NCBI GenBank assembly: GCA_944990035.1 | Contig: CALYLX010000063.1 | Location: 42,016-106,015 of the forward strand | Length of the DNA: 64,000 nt | Reading direction: 5' to 3' | Source of the DNA: Clitopilus passeckerianus | Taxonomy: Eukaryota > Basidiomycota > Agaricomycetes > Agaricales > Entolomataceae | Part shown: piece by piece, positions 50,340 to 62,839 of the stretch | Layout of the letters: the number at the start of each line of letters is the position of its first letter | How positions within the stretch are numbered: position 1 is the first letter of the stretch | Program-made: the position numbers and the translations under genes | Notes under the pieces: model-generated | Databases searched by the model: none | Told to the model about the DNA's origin: nothing | What the model saw: only the letters and a program-made list of their open reading frames with translations

Positions 50340-51075
50340 TAGCTACTGACAGTACACTTATTGACGTCTTTAATAATTTTGGCTTTGGTACATATACAAG
50401 CCACGGGGACCCACCTACCACACATTGCATTTCATTTCTCTCAGGCATTTCACATGCTGCCTAGCATTTTTGACGACTATGACTACCCATCTACCGTACT
50501 CTGGTATACCCACCTATTGTTATTATTGATGCGCCACTGCAGCTAGTCTTTCTTCTTGCATTTTTGCATTTCTTTGTACTATAGCAATCATAGGGCCTTT
50601 AGTTTCTTGCGTCATTGGCGACCTTGAGATCCTGAGATTATCTGCCTTCAGTTTTTCATAGTTGATCAGCCTGCGGCTGCCGTGAGGCATGAAGGTGGGA
50701 CCCCGAGATGGGAGGACGGGAAGGATTCGGAATCTCTACATTACCCTCTTTCTTTCCGACTCGGTTAGTAGGGTGCGATAGGGATCGTTTCGTTCACCAC
50801 AGATGAACATCTCAACCCCCATGCATGTTCTTTCATGTTGACCCGCTGACCATTTGATGGAACATACGGACCGCCGTCGGCTTAGCCATCTGACCTTGGG
50901 GTATCTAGAGATGCGTCAGGAGGGTTGGATATCTGGTTTTATGGAGCCAAGCCGATGCAAAGCAAGTGGCGTAAAGCACAATGCGCGACGGCGATTCTGA
51001 AAACACTTGTGCTCATCACACCCGATAGACTGCTTTTTACAAACTTGCATCACAATCTAATCTCTAGTGGCTAGA
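50340..51075. other. intergenic region
   Basis: About 740 bp with no supported gene, containing the TCP11 3' flank and the promoter of the amidohydrolase gene. Confidence 0.5.
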
Positions 51076-52787
51076 ATGGCTAAGCTACCAGCCCAGGTGG
51101 CTGAGATCATCAACGCGCGTCTTCTTCTCGACGAGGTAGCGATTGGGGATCCAAAGCCACTCTGGAAGATCGAAATTCAAGATGGACACGTTCATGCTAT
51201 TACCAGGCAAGACTCGGAGCAAACTGAGTCAGGCGCACTCGAGACTTCGCTGAACGCCCAAAACGGCCTGGTTTTGCCCTCGTGGGTGCTATAGTTCATA
51301 GCATGTGGATTCCTTACCAGCATTACTCATTCATATGCCTGAAGGTTTTGCCATTCGCACATTCATCTTGACAAATGCTTCATTCTTGACCGCTGTGAGA
51401 TCAGAACAGGGTAAGTTATTTAATTTCAACGGAAATAATTACGGATTTTTGTTTATTTCGGCCCAGAGATTTTTCTGAAGCCTTGAAGATAACAGGCGAA
51501 GCAAAAGCCAAATTTCCGAGCGACTGTGTAGATATCTACGCTCGAGGTGAACGTCTCATTCGCGAAAGCATCCAATATGGGGTCACCTCAATGCGTGCCC
51601 ATGTGGAAGTCGACACGATGGTCGGCTTCGCATGCCTGGATGTATCACTGGCCCTCAAAAAGCGCTTTGAAGGCATATGCAATGTGCAGATTGCAGGTAA
51701 GCGTAGCACCCATGATTCTACTCAAACGTCAATCAAACGCCTGATGTGAAACTCATTGCTGCACAGTATTCGCTCAGGAACCCCTATTCGAAGCAGCTGG
51801 TAATGTAGAACCTGGCAAGAACTTTACCCTACTTCAAGACGCTCTAAAGCGGGAAGGCGTATCCACTGTGGGATCAGCACCATACGTCGAGCCTACTACG
51901 GAGCAAGCTAAATTAAACATTACCCTCGTTATGGGTGAGGCTTCTAGGTATGGTCTACACGTCGACTTCCACCTGGACTATAGCCTGGATCCTGCATCGG
52001 AGCCACTGGTCTGGGAAGTTGTATCGCAAGCTCGGAAAAACTCCTGGCGGTGGCTTCCCGATGCTGACCACGCTAGCCAACGCCATATCACGGTTGGACA
52101 TGCCTCTCGCCTGCAGCTCTTCGATCGTTCCCAGTGGACATCCTTAGCCGCTGCTATGAAGGAGATCCCTCTGCATCTAGTGGGATTACCTCAGTCCGAC
52201 ATGTATATTCTTGGGAAAGGCGAGCCCGATCAGCCACTTGGACCGCCCCGAAGCACCTTGCGCGTACCGCATATCCGCAATGAATTTGGGGTAGATGTCG
52301 CCATGAGCGTAAATAATGTTTCAAACGCGTTCACCCCACAGGGCACTCTCGATCCTCTATCCTTGTGCACATTAGGAGTCGCCCTTTTCCAGTCCGCTAC
52401 CCCGGAAGACGTCAAAACCCTGTTTGTACGTGCCCTCACCGCAGCTAAACAGCTTGTCCCCCGTTTATGCCAAACGCACCTCTCTCCTGATCAACCTGCT
52501 GCCATTTACGATCTTCACTGCAGAAGTGCTGACCACCGACTTTTCTTTCTTCCCTCAAGCGCTCAGTAACCCTGACCTCAAAAGTCGCCATCGGTCAGCA
52601 GGTCAATCATAGGGGGTTATTCCCCAAAGAAGGCGAGCCCGCGGACTTCGTTATCCTGCACGGAGCGGACTCTTTGGAATCGGCAATATTCCACCCAACG
52701 CACGACCGCACGACTATCTATGAAGGAAAGGTAGTCGGCCGTCGTAGAATAAACGCATGGGTAGCGGATGGCGACCCGGAGCAATGA
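51076..52787 (+). CDS. amidohydrolase, cytosine-deaminase-like
   Basis: A metal-dependent hydrolase of the amidohydrolase superfamily. The start is the ATG at 51076 (MAKLPAQVAEIINARLL); a GTG three codons upstream is not needed. Metal and active-site blocks: CHSHIHLDKCF (HxH, in an exon around 51340), then TSMRAHVEVD, GLHVDFHLDYSLD and ITVGHASRLQLF. The expected later aspartate region reads VAMSVNNVSNAFTPQG, with Asn where bacterial cytosine deaminase has Asp; I recall this variant as usual in fungal relatives. The C-terminal exon encodes the composite beta domain: GEPADFVILHGADSLESAIF through VVGRRRINAWVADGDPEQ, stop TGA 52785-52787. About four introns. The substrate may be a cyclic amide or a pyrimidine or other heterocycle; not determinable here. 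Confidence 0.8.
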
Positions 52788-53533
52788 TGCTTGCCAGTAG
52801 TAATACTTGGCCAAATTAAACACCTCATTTCTTGTGGGTTGCCTTGCTTTTCAAGGTTTGCTTCACACACCTGAACTTCTTCCCAGACTGCCCGAGTTTG
52901 TGCGCCTATTACTTATCGCCACTAGATCATCATCACCTTTGCCTCGCTGTGCACGCCTATTTCTATGAAATCTAATCTCGCTACCGGTCTTATCCATCAG
53001 AAATCCGGGTCTGATTGAGAAGAGGACCGAAAAAACGAGGCTATTTATTCTTATCCCGAGAATATGCCGTCGGTAGCTGATTATGAAGGCAGGCCTCGTT
53101 GAAGTGGGTGCCAGAGATTTCAGTCTAACCGGAAAAGGTGGAGGGAAACACCATATGGAAAGGTCGGGGTTGAAGTCATGGATGACGCTCACAGATTTCC
53201 TCGTATCGGGCGCCAAAGGTATTATGATTATGATGCAAACTAAGCATGATATTGCATTTCTGAAGTACTGATAAAAAAACAGGTAATGTAAGATACAAAG
53301 TGTATAATGAGTGTGAGTGTACGAATTATAACATAGACCAGGAGCATGAGCGTACAAACGAGTAAGGGACATCTGGTCGGTAATGATACAACACAAGATC
53401 TTAAAGAGCGAAACTGTGGAAGCATCACCGAGGGAACAAATAGAAGCTACAACTTCAGCGAAACACAAATAAAGATAATTATGAGAATGTCCGCAAGCAG
53501 TAAAATGTAAAAGAAATGTGAAAAGGGCCCACA
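52788..53533. other. intergenic region, convergent gene ends
   Basis: About 750 bp between the 3' ends of the amidohydrolase (plus) and the RGS gene (minus). A long minus-strand open frame (52863-53624) has a hydrophobic, Cys/His-rich translation without motifs and partly overlaps the RGS gene, so it is treated as chance. Confidence 0.5.
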
Positions 53534-55661
53534 TCACCGTCGGGGAGGAATAGCCAACAGACTCCCCACAATGACCCAAGCAACAACAAAAGCAAGTAGC
53601 ATACTCCTCACCACGATCTCCCAATGCGCCCTCCGCACAACGGGGCTGAGAATCCTAGTAAGCGCAGAGAACGCAGGAACAGCCTGTATCCTCCTAAGCT
53701 GCTTTTGCACCGCGACATCGTCGTGTTGGATTCGTTTTATCCTGTATATCTCTTCGTGACGATATCGCGGAGGATGTTGAGAAATCGGCCGGTTGTGGCC
53801 AGAGTGCCCGAAACTGCTTCGAGGAGACTGAGTGGGCGAAGCCCGTTCTGCGAGGTCGGATGAGACAAGGAACCATTTGCGGGGATTACAGTGGTACTGT
53901 ATGCGGGCCATGACGGAGGTATAAGACAGACTAAGTGGTGGAGGCTGGCATTGAAGCTCAAGCATCTCCCTGGTTTCGGGAACTTGTGTCCGTTTGCTAG
54001 AAGCTGAAATAGAAGGAGGGATTCGACGGGTTGGAGCCAGAGAGGGTGTTTGGGGAGTGATAATCGCGTCAGGAAGTGCGTCGAAATCGAATGTCGACAG
54101 AGGCTGCCTCTCCTCGGGAGAGAACTTTTGATCCTCGATATCATACACATATCTCAAATCGACAGAGGAATCTTCGTATGGGTGAATGAAGCTAGCCGTG
54201 TTCGTGAAGTATACGTCCTTGACTTCAACGTCCTGCGTCCGGATGGGGAATTGGTAGTTCATGGTGGGAGTAAGAGGGCTCGTTGCAGGACCATCAATGA
54301 TAGCCTCGTCATACATGGCACCTGAAATCTCAATCCTCTCTTCCTCAGGATCCGAAGAAAGCACAGATGCATCTGACGATGAACCATAGGAGCCCAGAGA
54401 TGACCTACTCGGTGTGCGAGACAGTGAATTAGTATCGGGGGGCACATGAACAGGTGACGGAGGGAGGATGGTCAACCTCGGTAGGGGACTCGGTCTTGTC
54501 GTCACAACCGGTGTTGAGTTCACCACCGGTGAAATGTACGCCTGCGGCGGTGGCGGGGAGGTCAATGGGAGGGAGATCGACAACCGCTCTTTACGTAGGT
54601 GCGTAGGTTTCGAGATGGGTGGTCTTGTGAGCTCGAACTTGTGCAGCTGCCGCAGGTCGCCGAATACGTAAACGCCAAGGCAGATCCCCTTGAGTGCCGC
54701 AAACAATATACACAGGCCTACCCAGAGACCTGGGATGGCTGCTAGACGTGTCCATCGTGAGGCACCCGTGGCAAAGTTGACGGCGAGAGGTGGAGCGGCA
54801 CCAACAAGGCAGAAGACGCATCCCGCGAGGATACCGCACAGGACGCGTTGGTTGCCAACGTTGGTCATTTGAGACTCGACGAAACGCTCCAGACATCGTT
54901 CGAGTCGTTGGTGGACCTCTAGCGAAACCTCGTTGAAGAGAATGGGGTCAGGTTGTTGCGAGGCCTCAGGTGCGTGGAATGGAGCGAGGATGTCTGATGG
55001 GAGATCAAGCTCGTAGGAGGAGTTTGGCATGAAGAACGTTTGTTTGGCTCTCGCGTAGAACATGGCGAGATGGGTCGAGCTGGGCATTGAATATGTAGCC
55101 TGAAATTTTGCAGCAAGAGCACGCTGTTCCTTCACATCGGCAGCCCATGAGTGGTACCTTTCCGAGTACTCGTTCAGCCAGAGCACGAAATACCTTGAGA
55201 ATCGGTTCAATCACTGGTTTGGGAGTTGATCGAAGAAATTTGACAAAACTCACAAATATTCTGGACACTTTTCGACATAAAGGAGCCATTCCTCAAAGTC
55301 TTTCAAGCCTACGCAAAGATACATTTAATCAGGAAAATTATAAAGGCCATGAGACGCCGTACCTAGGGGTGGTAGGTGCTTGCGGTCAAGCACGTCCTGA
55401 AGCTTTATACTGACCAACGGGGTCACTGCATATAATTGAATCGCTGCTGATAACAGAGGGAGTTTATGACGATACTTACCGCCACACGATCGTACTTTCC
55501 CCACAGCAGGTGGAGGATTGCAGATCCTGAACTAGAGTGATCGGTCAGACCCTAACCTTTTAGTATGAGCGAGCATGTCGCGAACATACAGGCAAAGACA
55601 GCAACCCTCGAATACTTGGTGCAATCAGCCTCGGCTGGCTCTCTTTCCTAGGGGAAACCAT
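53534..55661 (-). CDS. RGS-domain membrane protein resembling RAX1
   Basis: The model starts at ATG 55661 (MVSPRKESQPRLIAPSIRG). Small exons join RICNPPPAVGKVRSCG, VTPLVSIKLQDVLDRKHLPP, LKDFEEWLLYVEKCPEYL and YFVLWLNEYSERYHSW; the four introns are 48-66 nt and in phase. LKDFEEWL...YLYFVLWLNEY and LFNEVSLEVHQRLERCL frame an RGS-like helical domain. One or two membrane segments follow (VLCGILAGCVFCLVGAAPPL, LAAIPGLWVGLCILFAAL), then ~330 disordered Ser/Pro-rich residues and a final membrane anchor (MLLAFVVAWVIVGSLLAIP) just before the stop. Yeast Rax1 has an RGS-like domain and marks bud sites; fungal relatives are membrane-bound G-protein regulator-like proteins. The exact N-terminal exons are the least certain part. 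Confidence 0.75.
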
Positions 55662-56574
55662 GGAGGGGGGAGGGAAAGAACGATGATTGGAGCGTGAGCC
55701 TCAAGTTATTGTATGCACCCGCCTGGCGGCATAAGAAGGGACTCTTGGAACGGGTTCCCTTCTATGTCGACGATCAACGCATAAATATTAAATAACTGTC
55801 ACGCAGTGCGATGAGCCGAATAAGGGTTTAAGCCATCCCTGAGCCGAATTCAAGTCCCGTCATGGGATTGACAGAAAATAGCAAGCTTGACAGCCTTCCG
55901 GTCTCGTTTTCCAAGCAATATTCTCAGAGAAATCGTTGTGCAAAGGCATTCGTTGAGCGTTGAAGCTCCAAAGGAGGTGATATTGAGGGGATGCTGAGAG
56001 TCGAAGAAGCTCAGCTGACTCCGGTAACTTTCCCTCGGCTTGTCGGCGTTCTACCTCCTCACCTAGGCACCACGCCTCGTGCTCAGTTCCACTTACAGCC
56101 CGCCATTTTCAGCAAACCTCAGACCCCTTACAGAGCTTAGAAACTGACATATGACCCTGATGAGTCTCAAAGTTATCGCAGTCTTTTCCGTATTTTGTCT
56201 TGCATTCCTCCTTTCGAAAATTTTGGCATCCATGTCATACCTTGCTAAGCGCTCGCCTCCATAATTGCAGAAGCATACGGTCATCAGAACCTACTTCCGT
56301 GATTTTTCTCATGTCTCCACCAGCTCTCGGGTCTCTATTTCGGTAACTCCACTGGACCACCTCTCGCCTATCGCGTTATCATGTCCTCATGAAAACATAG
56401 AAAGATTTGGCCCCCCAGAAGCGGCGGTGATCGTGGTGGTTTCCGGGGAAATCCAGCTCATATCCAGATTCGTATGAGCGCATTATGACGAAATTCAAGA
56501 GGACGAGCAGTGCGCCGCACTAATGCAAGTGTATTGAGAAGCCTCGTAGAACAAGTAATAAGAAATTCAAGGCT
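55662..56574. other. intergenic region
   Basis: About 900 bp with no supported gene; it contains the RGS gene promoter and the 3' flank of the beta-helix enzyme gene. Confidence 0.5.
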
Positions 56575-58464
56575 CTAATCCTTCTTGAGAGTTACATTTT
56601 GGGCAAACTTCAAGTCCCCTAAACCCAGATCCGTTATCTTGGTGGCGGACCCAGCCCCCTTCATCAAGAAGATATTGTCAAAGGTGACGTTAGAGACTGT
56701 AGCACCCTGTACGCCTTGGATGAGGGGCTCGCTTCCCCCTTCGTGCAAGACCAGAATGTTCTTGACCATGACATCCTTGATTGGTCCAACTCCGGCTTTA
56801 CCGTCTTCGACGAATAATGCGATCCAGGAGCCAACCATGCCACCAAGGTAACTGGTGGTATAGGTCATGCGCTTGACGATGATCTGGTCAAAGGTGACAT
56901 CCGTAACGCTCCCGGAGCCCCACTGGAGAAACGGAGTCGGTCAGCGACTCAACGGACGTCTGATAATTAATTTAAACACAGACCTTCTTGTGAATACCCA
57001 TCGCTACCGCAGAGTCGTAGACCGTACTGCTCAAGAATTTGATATTCTTCTGGTCAGACATGGCACCCTGTCCGACTTTAAAGCCATAATTCCCCGTCCA
57101 GGCCAAGCAGTTCGAGAAGGTAAGATCCGTGGAATTCTGTTTCGTTCCGGGCCAATCGGGAACGGTTGGTCCCTTGGGTTTACTGGCTTTCGCCGTGAAG
57201 CTGTCGGCCATGGAAATTGCCAGAGCGTCGTGGACCATCACACTGTAACCGGCAAACGGTTAGTGAAAGAAGATCAGGGGCTAATGGGAGAAGGCGAAGG
57301 AACATACTTCTGGGATTCTAGTAAATCGACACCGCCGTTCTAGAGGAGAGAAGGCGATAAGACTTCAGTCGGCATCCGCCTCAATTGAAAAAGGGGACTC
57401 ACATCGGACATTTCCTTGAGCCTATTCAAAACCTTGACATTCTTAATGGTGATATCCTTTGAGCGAACGACATTCAATGCCGTACTTCCCGACTCGCGCA
57501 AGAGGGGCCCATCGAGGGTGAAGTTCTTCGTCAGGATTGGCACAACCAAGCTAGGCGCGAACTTCTGATCCTTAGAGGCATATCCATTTCCATCAATAGT
57601 CCCGCGCCCAAAAATCCTGATATCGGTGGAGTTGTGTGCGGTCGAGATCCAGTTGGTTCCAGACCTCCCTTCCCCGTCGGACGTCCAGTCAGCCGAGAAC
57701 TCGCCCGGACTACCATGCAGCTTCAAGACAGCTCCTGGAGCCAAATAGAGCTGCGTCTTGGAAGGCAGGACCAAGTTTCCGAGGAGATACGTCCCGCGAG
57801 GAACGTAGACGACGGGTTGATTTTCCTTCGACTTCTGCGCAGCCTCCATAGCCTGTTTGAAAGCTTTCGTCGAAGGCTCGCTGCCATGCCTATCTGCACC
57901 GTATTTCGCATCAGCGACGTTGAACACGTTCTTCGCTTTGGCATCTGGTACACCAGTCTCAATGGGATCAACAGCTACGACGAGCTCTTTAAACCCTTTG
58001 ACGTTGAGAATGTAATACTTGTGGTCTTTGAGCTTCCATGTCAACTTGCGGTTATCGAGCTTGGGCTTGTCGTAGCGGTCGAATCGGGAGTAGACGATAC
58101 CATATTTGCTGATGGGTTTGGACCCTAGGATTTCAAGCTCAATATCCTCGTTGTTGTCGGCGGAAAAATGAGCGTAGTCGTAGTCCGGGTAGGCTATTAG
58201 CCAAGGAAAGTGTGCCCATCAAGCTGATGTTTCATTTCCATGGATTCAATCACTTACAAACGATGGGAACGTTTGTACCAGCTGCTTTGAGACTGAACTG
58301 TGCCGATCTCGAGTAGAGTCTGGCAGGTTCATACACCTCCACCTTTCCGAGAGCATAGGTGGCAAGACCAAGAAGAGCAAATGCTGTTGAACGAACGAAG
58401 GCGATTAGACTTTGCTCTGATTCGTGTTGTAATGAAACGCACCTGCACCGCGGCACTGAATCAT
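56575..58464 (-). CDS. secreted beta-helix glycoside-hydrolase-like protein (GH28-related fold)
   Basis: The start is ATG 58464. Exon 1 is 22 nt and splices into a signal peptide, MIQCRGAAFALLGLATYALG. A beta-sandwich-like N domain (SKPISKYGIVYSRFDRYDKP, WKLKDHKYYILNVKGFKELVV) precedes a right-handed beta-helix: VYVPRGTYLLGNLVLPSKTQ, IFGRGTIDGNGYA, ALNVVRSKDITIKNVKVLN, NGGVDLLESQ, VMVHDALAISMADSF, SNCLAWTGNYGFKVGQG, VYDSAVAMGIHKK and a run of repeats to NVTLKKD. It has at least five introns and is about 580 aa. The order recalls GH28, but its usual NTD, DD, GHG and RIK residues read GVD, AD, FKVG and IHK, so the substrate and mechanism may differ from polygalacturonase. Probably a plant- or fungal-wall polysaccharide enzyme. 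Confidence 0.75.
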
Positions 58465-59007
58465 CTTGAAGTAGGATAAGGGGAGCAAAGGAAGTTGGTA
58501 AAACGGCCCAAAGGGAACAAGGGGTGTAATTCAAGACCGGCTTGAACTAAGGAACCTCAGTCCATTCATCTGTGCTTTTATACGATGCTCGATTCGCTAA
58601 AAGCTCCTGGTTGAAGTTTGGGATCCATCACCATCTTTCCCATCAATTCGCCTAAGTAGCTACTGTGAGTCCCTACCCACACCCAAGGCAGTGAAGAACC
58701 ACTTCTGGCCCGATAGCAGAAGATGCAGAGCGCACTAGCTTTTGTTGAAGGGAAGTATAAGGCAGCGTGTAGAGCCAAACATCAAGAACCCAGGCCGGAA
58801 TATGCTGAAAAAGTTGGATTGGGCTGCTTGGGGCTTGGATTCAGTCGGAACACGGGTAGATCCCCCTGGTTGCTAAGTCCTGGAAGTTCAAACATTCGCG
58901 CATGTGTGGAGGTGGCTGTCTGGGGCGTCAAGGCAAGTCGAAGAAGACGATCACGCGCAACATCGAAACCGAGGTGATATTGTCATTTGAATATATCGTA
59001 CAATTTT
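58465..59007. other. intergenic region
   Basis: About 540 bp upstream of the beta-helix enzyme gene, also the 3' flank of the capping-protein gene. No gene is supported. Confidence 0.5.
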
Positions 59008-60259
59008 TCACGATTTCTCAAAGCCTCCTCGGCTTGTAGACAACTCTGCTCCTAGCTTGTATCCCAAAACCTGATACACACCCATCAGAGATGTCCCAGA
59101 CGTTGCTACTAGATACGAAGTGGCTCACCTTGTCCCAGTCTATTTTCTGGCGCGTCATTGGCAATGCTCGTCTAAGACCTTTGAAGGTCTTCTCCCCCAT
59201 CTCGTGGTAGGCATTGGAAAGGTTGGATTGGTATGATGTTTCTTCTTCCTCTATCAGGGCCAGCATTTTCGATGCTGCTCCTTTTGCGTCAGCCGATGCG
59301 ACTGCTGAAGGTATTACGACTGTCACATCGTGCGTTGTGGCCAGTTGAACCTATCGGGCTGGATAAGCCAGATGCATTTCGTAGAATGGGGTACAAACTT
59401 ACGTTTCCCTGCTCGTAATAGTGAACATTTGAATATATCTTTCCAGAGATTTGTTGGTTCTCAAGATCAACGACATATCTTGATCGCCATCGTCCAGACC
59501 TACAAGAACAAAGGTTAGCCAACCAGTAGGTCATCGGGAGAGGAAAGTCCTACCAGTAATTCGTAGGATTGTATTTGTTCGCGACGATGACAACGACGAA
59601 TTCCTTAGTCGAGCCTGGTTTGGCAAAGACAGAGGCGACACCCTCGGGATAATGCGCATGTAGGTAGGTCAGAGCCGAAGCTTCAAGGGCAGATCTTCTA
59701 TGCATTTAGCTTCGACGTCGAAAAACGAAGGAAGATAGCTATACCGTGTCTCCTCCGATGGTGGGTCGCGCTCATGTTCCTGCGACTCTGAGGCTTCCTT
59801 TGGGGAGATGGTGTCAGTTCTTAGAATACATGTAAGATGGCTGTTCTTACCAAGGCCAGGTGGTCGAACTTGAACGAAGTTCCAGATCGTGAATCAAAGA
59901 ATCTTTCTTCCTCTCCCTCAGCGGCAACGATAGCATCTTCGCAGATGATCGCCTACTCAAGCCCATGAATACATGGCCAGTGCATAATTCGTCAGACCGT
60001 ACGCACTTGGTGCTGTGCTCCCGGAACGTCTACCACCACAAACTGCTCTAAGTTGTATTGCCTCAGAGCCGGTAATATTCCATCCTTGAGCGCGTCATCG
60101 TCCGAGATGATATTGCGAACGTCTGATTGCTTGGTTATGGTTACTGAAAGCATTCGGTGCTGCTAGTTGGTACAGACCATTCAAGACATCATTGATTTGA
60201 CCTGGAGGAGCCTGGAGAAGAAAATTCGAGGCTACTTGAATGCGTTCTTCGGGTTCCAT
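59008..60259 (-). CDS. CAP1: F-actin-capping protein subunit alpha
   Basis: CapZ alpha, which with the beta subunit caps barbed ends of actin filaments in cortical patches. The start MEPEERIQVASNFLLQAPPG is at 60259. Exons continue with INDVLNDVRNIISDDDALKD, ILPALRQYNLEQFVVVDVPG, a Glu-rich stretch, FVVVIVANKYNPTNYW, SGRWRSRYVVDLENQQISGK, NVHYYEQGNVQL and GEKTFKGLRRALPMTRQKID. The last exon forms KVLGYKLGAELSTSRGG, stopping at TGA 59008-59010. GRWRS and LRRALPMTRQKIDW are hallmarks of the family. About 290 aa. ICL1 ends 223 bp upstream on the same strand. Confidence 0.92.
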
Positions 60260-60482
60260 GGTGGTTAGAGATTAGATGGACGTGCTGCGCCGGTGGGTAC
60301 GCTGGACAAGATGATCGTCGGCAAAGGCCGCCGCCGACTTCAATCTTTGCCTCCAATCGTGCAATACAAAAGTTGATTTCTGACTTCATCTTCTGGGTTC
60401 TAGTGACACACAGTGCATTGCTGGATTCCTAACTGAACAGGATTTTTGCCTGGCTCTTGATACGTATAAGGACTACATAATT

Positions 60483-62379
60483 CTACAACTTCGATGTGAA
60501 CTGGGACTCGGTGACACCAGCGCCCATGGCAGCGGTGGACGAAACACCACCAGTGACGGTCTTGATCAAGTTATCAGCATAATCAGCGCCAGACCACTAG
60601 AAATAATTATGTCAGAGAACTATCCATTATACACTATCGAAGGGAGGACAAACCTTCTGGTGAGTGAGAACATCAGTACCAAGTTCGCGTTCTTTGCGTT
60701 GGATAAGCTCGACATAGGCTTTCATGCCCGTCTTGGCGTAGTTTTGTGCAAACAGATCGGAGATGTACGCGTTGGAGTGGAGACCACCAAGCTAAAGCCA
60801 TAGAATCAGTAATATCCTCGGTTCCCAGATAGAATTGGACTTACCGTTATGAATTGCCAGACGAATCCGAGCTTGCCCAGTTCCCAAACGTAGGCCTGCA
60901 TGTCCTTCTCTCCAAGACCAGCAGCATCCCAGTTGAACGAAGGGCTCAAGTTATATGCGAGCCAGTGGCCTGGGTGGACTGCATGCACACCAACTGCGAA
61001 TTCTCTGGCTTGGGAAAGGATAGGCTTCTTGGTCTCCATCCACAAAAGATCTGCATAGGGTGCAAATGCGATTGCACGGTTAACCGCACATTGCGTGCCG
61101 CCCTGGTACCTGTAGTAACCCTCGCGGGTTCGCGGGCTATCCCAGTTCCAGTAGGGAACGCTCTTGAGGCCGAATTCCTTTTGAGCGATGGCAACTGCCT
61201 GAGGATAGGATACATGGGCTACCCTTGCAACGAACTTGTCGACATTGGCAGCACCAGCTCCTTGCTTGCGGAGGGCATCAGCAAGGGAGGCGGAGAAAAG
61301 CTGAAGGTTTGCTGCTTTGATCCACTGGTCCTCAATAGCTTGCAATTGGGCTCCGTTCTTGCCCTCTTGCTCGGCCTTGACCATGACCTCATTCAAAGGC
61401 GGGAGGGAAGGGTTTGTGTTGCCAAGGATGAAGGGGTGGTCCCGGTCGTCAATGTTCGAGGTGATGAGAGTTGCAGCCTCGGAGTCTGTTCGTGCAATTG
61501 CGAGATTATCAACGCCCATAATGTCAAATTGCAGGCGGATGGCTACGAGACGGTTAATGTGCTCCTGGATAGGGACCAAGACCTTGCCAGCCATATGACC
61601 ACACTTCTTCGTGCCGGGTGCCTGGTCCTCGACGTGAATTCCAGCGGCACCCTTCTCGACAAACATCTTCGCAAGCTTTGCGACGGCTGTGAGGCCGCCA
61701 TGTCCAGTGTCGGCATCAGCAACGAGTGGTCGGAGGTAATCAACATAGGGAGTTTTGGCGAGCTCTGCGTCGGTCATGTGTGATCGCGCTTCACGCTGCT
61801 TCCTGTCGTGGAATAGCTGTGCCATGAAAAGGTGTTCTACCTTGTTCGGGACAGTGTTGGAGGGATAATCTGTATTGAGGTCGTCAACATAGGTCTTCCT
61901 AGGTGTTACGAGATGCTGGCATACCTGCGAGATCTGGTCCAGGCTCATTAGTGCTGGATGCCGTGCTTGACGATTGCCAACCAGAGACGTAGACAGTTTC
62001 GAGGTATTTGGCCATCTGGGTAACTTGTACCGGGTCAAGGCTGTTTGATGAAAACAATGAGAACTGTGTGTCGATTACTGCCAGAATGTCTGTACTTACG
62101 CGCCATAAGTATGTGAGGGTGTACCAGTCTTTGCATGTTCGGAGAGGAGATTCCATAGCTTCTTGGCTTGGAGGTTGGAGGGATACGAGATTGGGATGGT
62201 GCCTCGCTTTGCGACAACCTCTGCAGCAGTGTAGGGGCGTTTAACCCGTGCAAAGCGAGGGCTCTATGATACAATAGGTGATCAGATGTGCTGTAGAGCT
62301 AGATCAATGACAAGCAAACCTTCCACCACTGTTCAACTTCGGCGACCTCCTGTGCGAATCGTTGGCGTTCTGCAGACAT
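60483..62379 (-). CDS. ICL1: isocitrate lyase (glyoxylate cycle, peroxisomal)
   Basis: Cleaves isocitrate to glyoxylate and succinate, letting the fungus grow on acetate, ethanol or fatty acids. The start [20 protein letters not shown] is at 62379. Exons then carry [90 protein letters not shown] (catalytic KKCGH), [48 protein letters not shown] and [11 protein letters not shown]. The last exons give [20 protein letters not shown] and the C-terminal tripeptide SKL, a type 1 peroxisomal targeting signal, right before TAG 60483-60485. Length is about 550 aa. No key residue is missing. Confidence 0.96.
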
Positions 62380-62839
62380 GATAGTAGTTCAGGTTCAAGA
62401 TAGAATTGTGCGGATATAGACTAACTCGTGAATAAAAGGAGGATCGACCTGTCTGCACCATGACCACTTCACCATCAAATCCGGAATGGTTGTCCCGACA
62501 TGTGATTCCGTCCGCCTCTTAGCCCCGGAACCTGCTATTTCGAGTAATCCATGTTATAGGGATTGTACCCGACGGCGTTCCACCTTCTAACTGTGTTATG
62601 CAGGGCATGCATGCATTTTCTTTGCTCCGCTTTGGAGCGAAGCTGCCGTTTGGCAAAAGGCGGAAGTCGCTGATATTATGCCGAAAGTGCGGATTTTAGC
62701 GGGCCTAGAGCCAGCCGAATCGACCCCACTCTGGTCAACATTGATCATGTCTCCGAACTGCGTGGCTCAAAAGGCTTGGGTTCATCTTGGGTGTGAACGG
62801 CCCGTCAAATAGAAGCGAATAGATTGTATTCCGGTATTT
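62380..62839 (-). promoter_or_regulatory. upstream region of ICL1
   Basis: 460 bp between the ALG7 stop (62840) and the ICL1 ATG (62379), both on the minus strand. ICL genes are normally induced on C2 and fatty-acid carbon. I could not find a clean match to the yeast CSRE consensus, only isolated CCGGAATGG-like pieces near 62478. No gene is seen here. Confidence 0.4.

Noticed and set aside
52863..53624. 253-codon minus-strand open frame with hydrophobic stretches
   Set aside because: It overlaps the end of the RGS-domain gene, has no motif, and its hydrophobicity follows from AT-rich intergenic sequence.
60854..61783. 309-codon plus-strand open frame
   Set aside because: Antisense shadow of isocitrate lyase, which is certain on the minus strand.
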